DNA of 18,941 bases from Clostridium sp. CAG:780 (GCA_000434195.1 HF994459.1:1-18941), one strand, 5' to 3'; shown: positions 8,248 to 14,781, counted from the first letter of the stretch. Notes: a model not told the origin generated them from the letters alone. Program-made: numbers and translations.

Positions 8248-8772
8248 TTAATAACCCTCTTTATCTTCTTTTTTGTTCCACTCTGCAAATGGAAATTCAC
8301 AGCATGGGTTACTCAATAAGTTCTCTTCTATCATTTGATTATTTCCTTTTATGTATTCAGATATTTCTTCGTCTCTAAATCCACCCTCTTTTGCATTATC
8401 ATAACTTTGTGAATAATATATTGTTTTTATATTTGCCCAGCAAGCTGCTGACAAGCACATTGGACAGCATTTTGCAGTTGATACAAGTATGCAATTCTCT
8501 AGTGATTTTGTGTTTAGTTGTTTGCAAGCACTTCTAATTGCATTTATTTCTGCATGTGCGGTTGGGTCTTTTGAGCGTAAAACCGTATTTCTTTCTACTA
8601 CTAATATGATGTATCTATTATTATCTTTTTTGTAGATTATTCCCGCTCCAAAAGGTCCTCCAATATTATTTTTTACTCCATCTGTTGCATATTTTGAAGC
8701 AAGTTCATACACAACATTTACACATTCTTCTAGATTTTCATATTCGTTATTTTCTACCTCATAATTAAACAT
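8248..8772 (-). CDS. Zinc-dependent nucleoside/base deaminase, guanine-deaminase-like
   Basis: Cytidine-deaminase-fold protein of 174 aa. The zinc site is visible as TAHAE (H73, catalytic E75) and CPMC (C103, C106). The segments GGPFGAGII (38-46) and DPTAHAEINAIRSACKQL, with the later NAKEGGFRDEEI, resemble the Bacillus GuaD type more than TadA. The likely reaction is guanine to xanthine, but a tRNA adenosine or other base deaminase cannot be excluded. Oddity: where relatives commonly have CEPCPMC, this protein has AKCCPMC, so the Glu-Pro before the first zinc cysteine is replaced by Lys-Cys. It starts 1 nt after the trmB stop, and its AAAGGAG ribosome site lies inside the end of trmB, so the two genes are co-transcribed and probably translationally coupled. 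Confidence 0.82.
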   Translation of the reverse strand: MFNYEVENNEYENLEECVNVVYELASKYATDGVKNNIGGPFGAGIIYKKDNNRYIILVVERNTVLRSKDPTAHAEINAIRSACKQLNTKSLENCILVSTAKCCPMCLSAACWANIKTIYYSQSYDNAKEGGFRDEEISEYIKGNNQMIEENLLSNPCCEFPFAEWNKKEDKEGY

Positions 8773-8773
8773 A

Positions 8774-9445
8774 TTATTCTCCTTTCTTTACAGCTATAAG
8801 GGCTTTTATTTTTATTCCTTGTTCTTTAAACATGTTCTCATGTTCAGTTTCAATATTTTCTTGATCTTGCCAAAAGTTTTCTTCATTTGCTAAGTCATAT
8901 GTTATTTTTTCTATCTCAAATCCCGCTTCTTTAAAGTAGTTCAGGCTGTCACTAAATAGATTATCGTCATCTGTCTTGAAATAAATTTTGCCATCTTTTG
9001 CTAGGAAATTTTTATATTTTTCTAATTGTCTGGTATGAGTTAATCTTTTTTTATGATGTTTTCCTCTTGGCCAAGGATTGCAAAAATTTATGTATATACG
9101 TTCGATCTCGTCTTGATTGTCAAATATGTTTAATATTCTATCAATGTCATATCTTGTAATATAAATGTTGTCAACTGCTGTGTTTTCTTCTTTGTAAGCT
9201 TGTTCAATATTTCTTTTAGCTAGTCCTAACATTGCATCTACTAAATCTATTACAATATAATTGATGTTTTTATTTTTGCTTGCTAATTTAGAAATAAATC
9301 CGCCTTTTCCACAACCAAGTTCCATGTATATAGGGTTTTCGTTAAATAGAGTTTTCCATTTTCCTTTATATTCTTCCGGATTGTCTATATAAAAATTGCT
9401 TGCTTCCAGCTCCGGTCTTGCCCATTTTTTAAAACGTATTCTCAT
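8774..9445 (-). CDS. trmB: tRNA (guanine-N7-)-methyltransferase TrmB
   Basis: SAM-dependent enzyme that makes m7G at position 46 of the tRNA variable loop. The methyltransferase motif I is YMELGCGKGGFIS (40-52). The TrmB-specific block NPWPRGKHHKKRLTH (123-137) is the counterpart of the usual DPWPKKRHxKRR, and FKTDDDNLFSDSL (156-168) supplies the conserved TD substrate-binding region. The 223-aa length fits the family. The start is supported by CGGAGA about 10 nt upstream. It is the first gene behind the promoter at 9487-9515 and so heads the long operon running to yigZ. The call is firm. Confidence 0.95.
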   Translation of the reverse strand: MRIRFKKWARPELEASNFYIDNPEEYKGKWKTLFNENPIYMELGCGKGGFISKLASKNKNINYIVIDLVDAMLGLAKRNIEQAYKEENTAVDNIYITRYDIDRILNIFDNQDEIERIYINFCNPWPRGKHHKKRLTHTRQLEKYKNFLAKDGKIYFKTDDDNLFSDSLNYFKEAGFEIEKITYDLANEENFWQDQENIETEHENMFKEQGIKIKALIAVKKGE

Positions 9446-9486
9446 GTTTATTTATTCTCCGTATTTTGTGATTTTTTGACATATAT

Positions 9487-9515
9487 ATTATACACAAAAA
9501 ATACTATAATTTCAA
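9487..9515 (-). promoter_or_regulatory. Sigma-A promoter of the trmB operon
   Basis: On the minus strand: -35 TTGAAA (9510-9515), a 17-bp spacer (9493-9509) and a perfect -10 TATAAT (9487-9492), about 40 nt before trmB. The -35 element and most of the spacer lie inside the terminator hairpin of the preceding dehydrogenase gene, so the two signals share the same bases. Confidence 0.75.
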
Positions 9516-9532
9516 TGAAATTATAGTATTTT
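9496..9532 (-). terminator. Terminator of the DapB-like gene, possibly bidirectional
   Basis: A perfect stem of at least 16 bp (9498-9513 with 9517-9532) and a 3-nt loop lies directly after the stop codon of the dehydrogenase gene. On the minus strand it runs into a U-rich end (UUUUUUGUGU). The other side is T-rich too (TTTTGTTTTGTT). The stem is mostly A/T. Confidence 0.75.
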
Positions 9533-9538
9533 GTTTTG

Positions 9539-10615
9539 TTAGTCTACATATTCGTTTAATGGTTTTATTCTATATTCTAAGTCTCCCATTTTTTCTGTTG
9601 TAACATAACCAGGTTCTGCATTTATTACATCTGGTATTCTATTTACAACTGTTGCACAAGTTAGCTCTACTGTTGCTGGTTTTGCAACTGTTATTGTTGT
9701 GTCTGGTTCTCCATATACTGTCCATTCGTTTTTGTCGTATTCTTCTGGAGAATATACTTTTCCTATACATTCTGTTTCAAGTGTTATTCCTTCTTCTGTT
9801 TGAGTTGTTACAACTGCACTCATTCCTGTTGCATCTCCTGCTTTAACAGTTGTTCCTAATGTTGATGAATATATGTCTTCTTTATATGTTGTAGGAATTG
9901 TTACTTGTGTTTGGCTCTTTATTGTTAGTCCAAGTTTTGAACATAACCAGCCATTTACATTCCACATATATGATGGTAAATAATCTCCTGAATCAATTAT
10001 TTTTTGTCTTTCTTCATCGCTTATTCTATCAACAGATGCTACTTGTTTGTCGAATTCATCTAATGTTAGACCAGCTCCGTGAGCTTTTGCTAAAGCTATT
10101 CCATAGTCTTCAACATTGTAGCTTGAGCTTCCTTTTATTTTTGTTATTTTTTGTGTTGATCCTGCTATTGATGTTATTAATTGTCCCCAATATATATCTT
10201 GGTAACCGCTTCCTGTAATTGTGCATCCTGTTTTCTTTGCCATCTCGTCAATCGCTTTTGTAACTGTTGGATTTGAGTTCCATGGGAAGAAAGCTTCCTC
10301 ACATGTTGTTATAGCATTTATTCCTAATCTTGCACATAGCATTAAAGCTTCTTCTACGTCTTTTAATAAGCTCATTGTTTCTACAATGCAGATGTCTGGT
10401 CTAGTTTGTTTTAACATTTCTTCTGCATCTTTTAAGTCTGTAACTTTAACTCCAATTTCACCTTGTCCCATTATAGGTCCAACATCTTTTCCTATTACAT
10501 TTGGATTAATGTCTATTGCTCCTACAACTTCTCCTCCTTTTTCTAGTACATACCTCATTGTATATACTGCCATTTTTCCAGTTCCAAATTGAACTACTCT
10601 TACTTTTCTTTCCAT
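9539..10615 (-). CDS. NAD(P)-dependent dehydrogenase of the DapB / 2,4-diaminopentanoate dehydrogenase superfamily
   Basis: A 358-aa oxidoreductase with an N-terminal Rossmann fold: VRVVQFGTGKMAVYTMRYV (nucleotide loop GTGKM at 11-15), then AIDINPNVIGKDVG, where the aspartate after the second strand could bind the ribose. CEEAFFPW and GSGYQDIYWG are further conserved-looking blocks. It belongs to the set often labelled 'dihydrodipicolinate reductase' in clostridial genomes. It is far longer than true DapB (about 250-270 aa), and the 2,4-diaminopentanoate dehydrogenase branch is the nearest characterised relative I can name. No ornithine-degradation gene lies nearby. It is a single-gene unit with a perfect AAGGAGG ribosome site and a strong terminator. 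A TATAAT at 10643-10648 could be its -10, but no good -35 is present. The substrate is unknown. Confidence 0.72.
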   Translation of the reverse strand: MERKVRVVQFGTGKMAVYTMRYVLEKGGEVVGAIDINPNVIGKDVGPIMGQGEIGVKVTDLKDAEEMLKQTRPDICIVETMSLLKDVEEALMLCARLGINAITTCEEAFFPWNSNPTVTKAIDEMAKKTGCTITGSGYQDIYWGQLITSIAGSTQKITKIKGSSSYNVEDYGIALAKAHGAGLTLDEFDKQVASVDRISDEERQKIIDSGDYLPSYMWNVNGWLCSKLGLTIKSQTQVTIPTTYKEDIYSSTLGTTVKAGDATGMSAVVTTQTEEGITLETECIGKVYSPEEYDKNEWTVYGEPDTTITVAKPATVELTCATVVNRIPDVINAEPGYVTTEKMGDLEYRIKPLNEYVD

Positions 10616-10675
10616 ATTATACCTCCTTAGTTTATTTATAATATTATAACAAAATGTTATTTATTATATACATTT

Positions 10676-11305
10676 CTAGACTTTAAATACAATTTTAAAG
10701 AATTTTTCTATTCCTCTAAATACACCAATTATAATATTTACTATTATTTTTATTGGCACATTATTGTTATACAAATCTATCATCCAGTTATGAGTTTTAG
10801 GAATGTTCCATAAAATTGTAAATGTTAGGGCTATTAATATTATTATACTAAATAAAATCAAAAATTCCTTCTTTGTCCACTTATGTTTTACTTCATATCC
10901 TAAACTTCTAAAATAATCCTCATATCTTTTTCTATATTCCTCATTTGCTTCTCTTTCTATCTTTTTCTTTAGCTTAGCCTGCTCTCTTTTATTTAATGCT
11001 GCATATGCTTTCTGCCAATTCAAAAATTGCAGATCTTCTTCTGATATATCATTTTGTTCTTCTGGCACTTCAGGCTCAATTTTCTCTTGAGCCTCTAATT
11101 TCTTGTCATATTCTTTTCTTTTTTGTTCATCACTTAAAATCATATATGCTTCATTTATTTGCTTCATTTTTTCTTCAGCAACACGTTTTTCTTCTCCTGA
11201 TTTTAAATCTGGATGATATCTTTTTGCTAATATTTTATATGCCTTATCAATTACCTCTGGAGAGGCCTTTCTGCTAACCTCTAATATATCGTATAATGTT
11301 TCCAT
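10676..11305 (-). CDS. Membrane-anchored J-domain (DnaJ-like) protein
   Basis: N-terminal J domain (residues 1-68) with the diagnostic HPD at 31-33 (LAKRYHPDLKSG) and a normal helix IV (NEAYMILSDEQKRKEYDKKL). The Gly/Phe and zinc-finger regions of true DnaJ are absent. A charged, Glu/Lys-rich helical stretch follows (70-145), then one clear transmembrane segment (about 147-167) and a second hydrophobic, possibly amphipathic, stretch (184-198). It is therefore a type III J protein that would recruit DnaK/Hsp70 to the membrane; its client is unknown. It is transcribed divergently from the DUF4364 gene. No terminator is visible between it and the downstream dehydrogenase (60-nt gap), so some readthrough is possible. 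Confidence 0.85.
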   Translation of the reverse strand: METLYDILEVSRKASPEVIDKAYKILAKRYHPDLKSGEEKRVAEEKMKQINEAYMILSDEQKRKEYDKKLEAQEKIEPEVPEEQNDISEEDLQFLNWQKAYAALNKREQAKLKKKIEREANEEYRKRYEDYFRSLGYEVKHKWTKKEFLILFSIIILIALTFTILWNIPKTHNWMIDLYNNNVPIKIIVNIIIGVFRGIEKFFKIVFKV

Positions 11306-11334
11306 TATTTGCTCCTATCTTTTATTTCGGTTTT

Positions 11335-11343
11335 AGTATATCA
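11335..11343 (-). promoter_or_regulatory. Extended -10 promoter of the J-domain gene
   Basis: Minus strand TGATATACT: a TG dinucleotide one base before -10 TATACT (11335-11340), about 30 nt upstream of the start. No good -35 lies at 16-18 bp. The extended -10 form can make up for this. Confidence 0.45.
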
Positions 11344-11381
11344 TTAATTTATCAAAAATAATAGTATTTTTAAAAATTTTA

Positions 11382-11390
11382 TGTTATAAT
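11382..11390 (+). promoter_or_regulatory. Extended -10 promoter of the DUF4364 gene
   Basis: Plus strand TGTTATAAT: TG, one base, then a perfect -10 TATAAT (11385-11390), about 36 nt before the TTG start. The -35 region is only T/A-rich, with no consensus. It is divergent from the J-domain promoter 40 bp away. Confidence 0.55.
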
Positions 11391-11426
11391 ACTTTCATAA
11401 TATTTTAGTAAATGGAGTGAATTAAT

Positions 11427-11966
11427 TTGAAATTAGCATCTGATGATGAGACATTAGCTGAAAACAAAGTTCTAATTCTTTATGTCTTAGAAAAAGCTAA
11501 TAAAGCACTAACAAATGATGTATTATATAAGATAGTTTTGGAATCAGTAAATATGAATTATTTTTATTTTCAGCAATTTACACTGGATTTAATTAATGTT
11601 GGTTATATTTATACTTTTCAAAAAGAAGATCAAACTTTGTATACTATTACAGATTCAGGAAAAAGGACTCTTGACTTAACTCTTGATTTGTTACCTGGTA
11701 TTATCAAACTTCAAGCAGATACAAAATTAAAGCCAATTCTTGATAGTTCAGAAGAGGAAAAGTCAATTGTTGCCGAGTACACACCTCTTAGCGAAAATCA
11801 TTACACTATTGTTTGTAAAGTTGTTGATAATAACGAAACTGTATTTGAAATAAAAACATTTGCCGGTTCTCGCGAGCAAGCAAAAGAGATAGTTGATAAC
11901 TGGCAAAATAATGCTAACGAAATTTATCCAGAGATTCTTGGTATTTTAACAAATAAATCTAAATAA
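11427..11966 (+). CDS. DUF4364 family protein, putative winged-helix regulator
   Basis: A 179-aa protein of the DUF4364 family found in Clostridia. The N-terminal 75 residues look like a PadR/ArsR-type winged helix (helices around NKVLILYVLEKANKAL and YFYFQQFTLDLINVGYI, then a wing with TLYTITDSGKRTL). The C-terminal half is a mixed alpha/beta domain with no named motif (AEYTPLSENHYTIVCKVVDN). The start is TTG, supported by a GGAG site 7 nt upstream and by alignment of the family's first helix close to the N-terminus. It is a single-gene unit with its own promoter and a strong terminator. A DNA-binding role is inferred from fold resemblance only; no target is known. Confidence 0.82.
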   Translation: MKLASDDETLAENKVLILYVLEKANKALTNDVLYKIVLESVNMNYFYFQQFTLDLINVGYIYTFQKEDQTLYTITDSGKRTLDLTLDLLPGIIKLQADTKLKPILDSSEEEKSIVAEYTPLSENHYTIVCKVVDNNETVFEIKTFAGSREQAKEIVDNWQNNANEIYPEILGILTNKSK

Positions 11967-11999
11967 ATATTCTCAAAAACCTGAGAATATTTATTTTTT
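11962..11999 (+). terminator. Intrinsic terminator of the DUF4364 gene
   Basis: A perfect 14-bp stem (11962-11975 with 11982-11995), a 6-nt loop and a T run (11994-11999). The 5' arm overlaps the TAA stop codon, a compact arrangement. Confidence 0.85.
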
Positions 12000-12001
12000 A
12001 C

Positions 12002-12030
12002 TTTACATTTATGTACTATTATAGTAAAAT
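12002..12030 (+). promoter_or_regulatory. Promoter of the small-multidrug-export-type gene
   Basis: -35 TTTACA (12002-12007), a 17-bp spacer and -10 TAAAAT (12025-12030), about 32 nt before the ATG. It begins directly after the upstream terminator's T run. Confidence 0.6.
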
Positions 12031-12061
12031 ATTTTAGATTTTAATAATAAAGGAGTTTATC

Positions 12062-12631
12062 ATGGCAGGTTTACCAATAGTCGTTAAATATTTAATAGTA
12101 TTTTTTGTAAGTATGGTTCCAATCGTTGAATTAAGAGGAGCAATACCAATCGCAGAAAGCTTAAATTTGAATATATTTTTATATTATCCAATAGCAATAA
12201 TAGGAAATATGCTTCCTGTTCCAATTATATACTGGTTTGCAAGAAAGGTTTTAGAATGGGGCAAGGATAAAAAGTTTATCGGTAAGTTTTTCACATGGTG
12301 CTTAACTAAAGGCGAAAAAGGTGGAGAAAAATTAAAGGCCTCAGCTGGAAATAACGGAATTTTCTGGGCGTTGCTAATATTTGTTGGAATTCCTCTTCCT
12401 GGAACAGGTGCTTGGACAGGCACACTTGCAGCATCATTTTTAAAATTGGATTTTAAAACAAGTATCACTGCCGTTTCACTTGGAGTTATACTTGCTGGCA
12501 TTATAATGTCGTTAGGAAGTAAAATTGTTTCAATATTTGGATGGGCTGGTGTAATTGCTCTGATTGCTGTGATAGTTGCGATTATCATAATTTCAATTAT
12601 AGTAAAAAAGAAGAAAACCAAAAATAAATAA
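12062..12631 (+). CDS. COG2426 / small multidrug export-like membrane protein
   Basis: A 189-aa integral membrane protein of the family Pfam calls Sm_multidrug_ex (COG2426). Family marks are VPIVELRGAIPIAESL (residues 19-34) in the first re-entrant or membrane region, the conserved GNMLPVP (48-54), and IPLPGTGAWTGTLAA (110-124). Hydrophobic segments lie at about 5-22, 38-60, 98-125, 135-152 and 157-181, followed by a lysine-rich tail. The layout, with ELRGAIP and PLPGTG motifs, recalls the DedA/VTT-type fold, so the 'drug export' label is doubtful and transport of lipid or another substrate is possible. AAGGAG precedes the ATG. No separate terminator follows: the stop codon is immersed in the closing helix of the structured RNA. 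Confidence 0.85.
   Translation: MAGLPIVVKYLIVFFVSMVPIVELRGAIPIAESLNLNIFLYYPIAIIGNMLPVPIIYWFARKVLEWGKDKKFIGKFFTWCLTKGEKGGEKLKASAGNNGIFWALLIFVGIPLPGTGAWTGTLAASFLKLDFKTSITAVSLGVILAGIIMSLGSKIVSIFGWAGVIALIAVIVAIIIISIIVKKKKTKNK
12576..12603 (+). promoter_or_regulatory. Possible promoter for the structured RNA
   Basis: -35 TTGCGA (12576-12581), a 16-bp spacer and -10 TATAGT (12598-12603), inside the end of the exporter gene. Transcription would begin near 12610, just before the RNA's closing helix. The match is modest and lies in coding sequence; readthrough from the exporter promoter with processing is the alternative. Confidence 0.25.
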
Positions 12632-12840
12632 GAGAAGAACTGGTATAATATATGACGAAAAGGTCGAATTGAAAATGATTGAGCCTAGGAGTTCTTAATA
12701 AAGTTTTACGGAAAGAGTTCAGGTGGATTCAGTTATGAATCCATACGTGGAAGGGTGCCGTAAAACTCATTTAGAAATCCTTGCGAAATTGTTTGAACGA
12801 GAACTTTGAGGAAGATATTGATACCAGCTCTTCTTATATT
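12627..12840 (+). ncRNA. Structured non-coding RNA, about 210 nt (raiA-motif candidate)
   Basis: This gap between convergent genes has no credible ORF but folds compactly. P1, the closing helix: 12627-12646 with 12821-12840 (core GAAGAACUGGUAU with AUACCAGCUCUUC, one A-C mismatch), extended by AAUAU/AUAUU (12647-12651 with 12815-12819). P2: 12684-12695 with 12800-12811. P3: AGUUUUACGG (12702-12711) with CCGUAAAACU (12758-12767), a perfect 10 bp. P4: 12723-12731 with 12736-12744, GUUA tetraloop. Possible pseudoknots: AAAUGA (12673-12678) with UCAUUU (12767-12772), and GUUCA (12717-12721) with UGAAC (12794-12798). Several pairs are G-U on this strand and would be mismatches on the other, favouring plus. 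Size, complexity and host suit the clostridial raiA RNA, but I cannot verify that from memory. A 6S-like or new family is possible. tmRNA and RNase P signatures are absent. Confidence 0.7.
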
Positions 12841-12866
12841 CATATTAGTTCTTTATATATACAAAC

Positions 12867-12890
12867 AAAAAGGAACTGATATCTCAGTCC
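12867..12890 (-). terminator. Terminator of rnr
   Basis: On the minus strand: GGACTGA, a 4-nt loop, then TCAGTTCC (stem of 7 bp with one bulged base), followed by TTTTTGTTTG. It lies 13 nt after the rnr stop. On the plus strand it is followed by CCCTTC, so it would not terminate the structured RNA. Confidence 0.75.
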
Positions 12891-12903
12891 CCCTTCAATA
12901 ACA

Positions 12904-14733
12904 TTATATTAATTTAAAATCAATTTTTCTTGTAAGTTTATCAGCTGAAAGTACTTCTATTTTTACTTTGTCTCCTATTTTATAAACCTTATTACTCTTT
13001 TCTCCTTTTAGAGTCTTTCTTTCATCATCATAAATATAATATTCATCACCAATATTCTCAAATCTAACTAGACCTTCAACTGTATTATCTAATTCTACAA
13101 ATATTCCAAAAAAAGTAATTCCAGAAATAACTCCATCGTATTCTTGTCCTATTTTACTCTTCATAAATTCTGCTTTCTTTATTTTTTCTGCATCTCTTTC
13201 CACTTTTTGTGCAATTTTTTCTCTTTCTGATGAGCTATCCGCATATTTTACAGCTTCTATTTCATATTTTTTTCTTAACTCTTCATTTATATTATAGTCG
13301 TGTTTTAAATATGAAGATATTACTCTATGAATGAACAAGTCTGGGTATCTTCTTATTGGAGAAGTAAAGTGGCAATAGCACTTGCTTGCTATTCCAAAGT
13401 GTCCTTTATTTTGACTCTCATATCTTGCTACTTTTAGAGTTCTTAATATTAAATCTGATACGACCTTCTCCTCTTCTTTTCCCTTTACTTCGTCTAACAC
13501 TTGAGCGAAAGCTTTTGAGTGTATACTTTCTTGGTCGTCTTTTTTTACTCCTCTTATTTTATATCCTAAATTAAATAAAAATTTATTTAATTCCTCAACT
13601 TTTTCTAAATCTGGAGTTTCATGTACTCTGTATATAAATGGAGCTTGTAACCAATAAAATTTCTCTGCTACTGTTTCATTTGCAGTTAGCATAAATTGTT
13701 CTATGACTTCATTTGATTCTAAGTAATCATATTTTTTTACATCTATTGCCACTCCATTATTGTCTAGTATTATTTTACTTTCAGGAATATCTAAGTTCAA
13801 GCTTCCATTTTTATCTCTTCTATCTTTTAATATTCCCTTTAATTCTCTCATTCTTAAAAAATGTTCTATATAAGGTTGATATTTCTTAGCCACTTTTTCT
13901 ATTCTTTTTAACTCTTTATCTGAAAAAGTTTCTTGTTCAATTTTTCCGTCTTGTAAGTCTTTATATAAAAACAAATCATTTACATCATGATAATTCATTC
14001 TTTTGGTTGTTTTTATTACAGATTTAAATATATCAGAGTCTATAATTTTTCCTTTTTCATTTATTTTCATTATAACCGATATTGTAAATCTATCTTGATT
14101 TTCGTTTAAACTACATATACCATTTGATAGTTCTTTTGGAAGCATCGGTATTACTCTGTCCATCATATAGATACTTGTTCCTCTTGTTATTGCCTCTTTA
14201 TCTAGTTTAGATCCTGATTTTACATAGTAGCTAACATCAGCAATATGCACTCCTAATGTATATGTTCCATCTTCATTTTTCTTTACATTTACTGCATCAT
14301 CTAGATCTTTTGCATCTTCTCCATCTATTGTAAAGATTTCCTCTGCTCGTAAATCTACTCTTCTTTGAATATCTTTTTCATTTATAGTTTGTGGGATTTC
14401 TAACGCTTCATTTATAACTGGTTCAGGAAACTCGTTTGGTAATTTATATTCTTTTATAAGAGCTAACATATCAACTCCTGCTTCGTCTATATAGCCAATT
14501 ACCTCAATAATCGTACCTTCTGCTTTGTTTTTTCTATCTGCTTTTTTATCTATTTGGACAACTACTTTTTGATTGTTTCTTGCTTTTGCCATTTTCCTTT
14601 TTGGAATATAAATGTCACCTTCAACATTTTTGTCGTCAGGAATAACAAACCCAAAGTTTTGACTTCTTTTAAAAGTTCCAACTAGAGTTTCTTTATTTTC
14701 TTCAATTATCTTTTTCTTTCTTGATTTTTTCAT
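12904..14733 (-). CDS. rnr: Ribonuclease R (short form without N-terminal winged helix)
   Basis: Processive 3'-5' exoribonuclease of the RNB family, able to degrade structured RNA. I place the start at 14733, because an AGAGAGG site lies 6 nt upstream and the longer open frame would overlap secG with unrelated sequence. That gives 609 aa. Domains: cold-shock OB fold (about 14-80; GTFKRSQNFGFVIPDD), a second OB region to about 115, then the RNB catalytic domain with TIDGEDAKDLDDA, whose aspartates 137, 143, 145 and 146 form the metal site. The block KCYCHFTSPIRRYPDLFIHR is the RNB signature near the domain's end. An S1 domain (about 525-605; GQEYDGVISGITFFGIFVEL) closes the protein. The winged-helix domain before the first OB fold of typical RNase R and the basic C-terminal tail are both missing. 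Confidence 0.93.
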   Translation of the reverse strand: MKKSRKKKIIEENKETLVGTFKRSQNFGFVIPDDKNVEGDIYIPKRKMAKARNNQKVVVQIDKKADRKNKAEGTIIEVIGYIDEAGVDMLALIKEYKLPNEFPEPVINEALEIPQTINEKDIQRRVDLRAEEIFTIDGEDAKDLDDAVNVKKNEDGTYTLGVHIADVSYYVKSGSKLDKEAITRGTSIYMMDRVIPMLPKELSNGICSLNENQDRFTISVIMKINEKGKIIDSDIFKSVIKTTKRMNYHDVNDLFLYKDLQDGKIEQETFSDKELKRIEKVAKKYQPYIEHFLRMRELKGILKDRRDKNGSLNLDIPESKIILDNNGVAIDVKKYDYLESNEVIEQFMLTANETVAEKFYWLQAPFIYRVHETPDLEKVEELNKFLFNLGYKIRGVKKDDQESIHSKAFAQVLDEVKGKEEEKVVSDLILRTLKVARYESQNKGHFGIASKCYCHFTSPIRRYPDLFIHRVISSYLKHDYNINEELRKKYEIEAVKYADSSSEREKIAQKVERDAEKIKKAEFMKSKIGQEYDGVISGITFFGIFVELDNTVEGLVRFENIGDEYYIYDDERKTLKGEKSNKVYKIGDKVKIEVLSADKLTRKIDFKLI

Positions 14734-14756
14734 TCTTTTCCTCTCTGTCAACACGC

Positions 14757-14781
14757 AAAAACGACAGAATATCCTCTGCCG
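14757..14781 (-). terminator. Weak intrinsic terminator or attenuator between secG and rnr
   Basis: Minus strand: CGGCAGA (from 14781), a 6-nt loop, UCUGUCG, then UUUUU (14757-14761). The stem is 7 bp with one G-U pair. It lies between the secG stop and the rnr ribosome site, so rnr may be transcribed only by readthrough, or its level may be trimmed relative to secG. Confidence 0.5.

Noticed and set aside
12184..12621. Minus-strand open frame of 145 codons across the COG2426-type gene
   Set aside because: It is antisense to a clearly recognised membrane protein, has biased hydrophobic composition and no family likeness.
12641..12649. TGGTATAAT as an extended -10 promoter for the structured RNA
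   Set aside because: It is a perfect match, but there is no -35, and the same bases form the 5' strand of the long closing helix paired with 12815-12826. A start near 12656 would remove that strand. The pairing is the better explanation.
12675..12698. Seven-codon ORF starting ATGATTGAG inside the structured RNA
   Set aside because: No ribosome binding site precedes it, and its end overlaps helix P2. It is too short to support as a leader peptide, and no plus-strand gene follows for it to control.
12740..12767. T-box-like element (AAGGGTGCCG resembling part of an antiterminator)
   Set aside because: There is no specifier loop or full T-box sequence, and the downstream gene is convergent, so there is nothing to regulate in cis.
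12627..12903. tmRNA (ssrA) or RNase P RNA at the usual place after rnr
   Set aside because: There is no tRNA-like acceptor end with CCA, no tag-peptide frame, no RNase P core sequence, and the G-U pairs place the RNA on the strand opposite to rnr.
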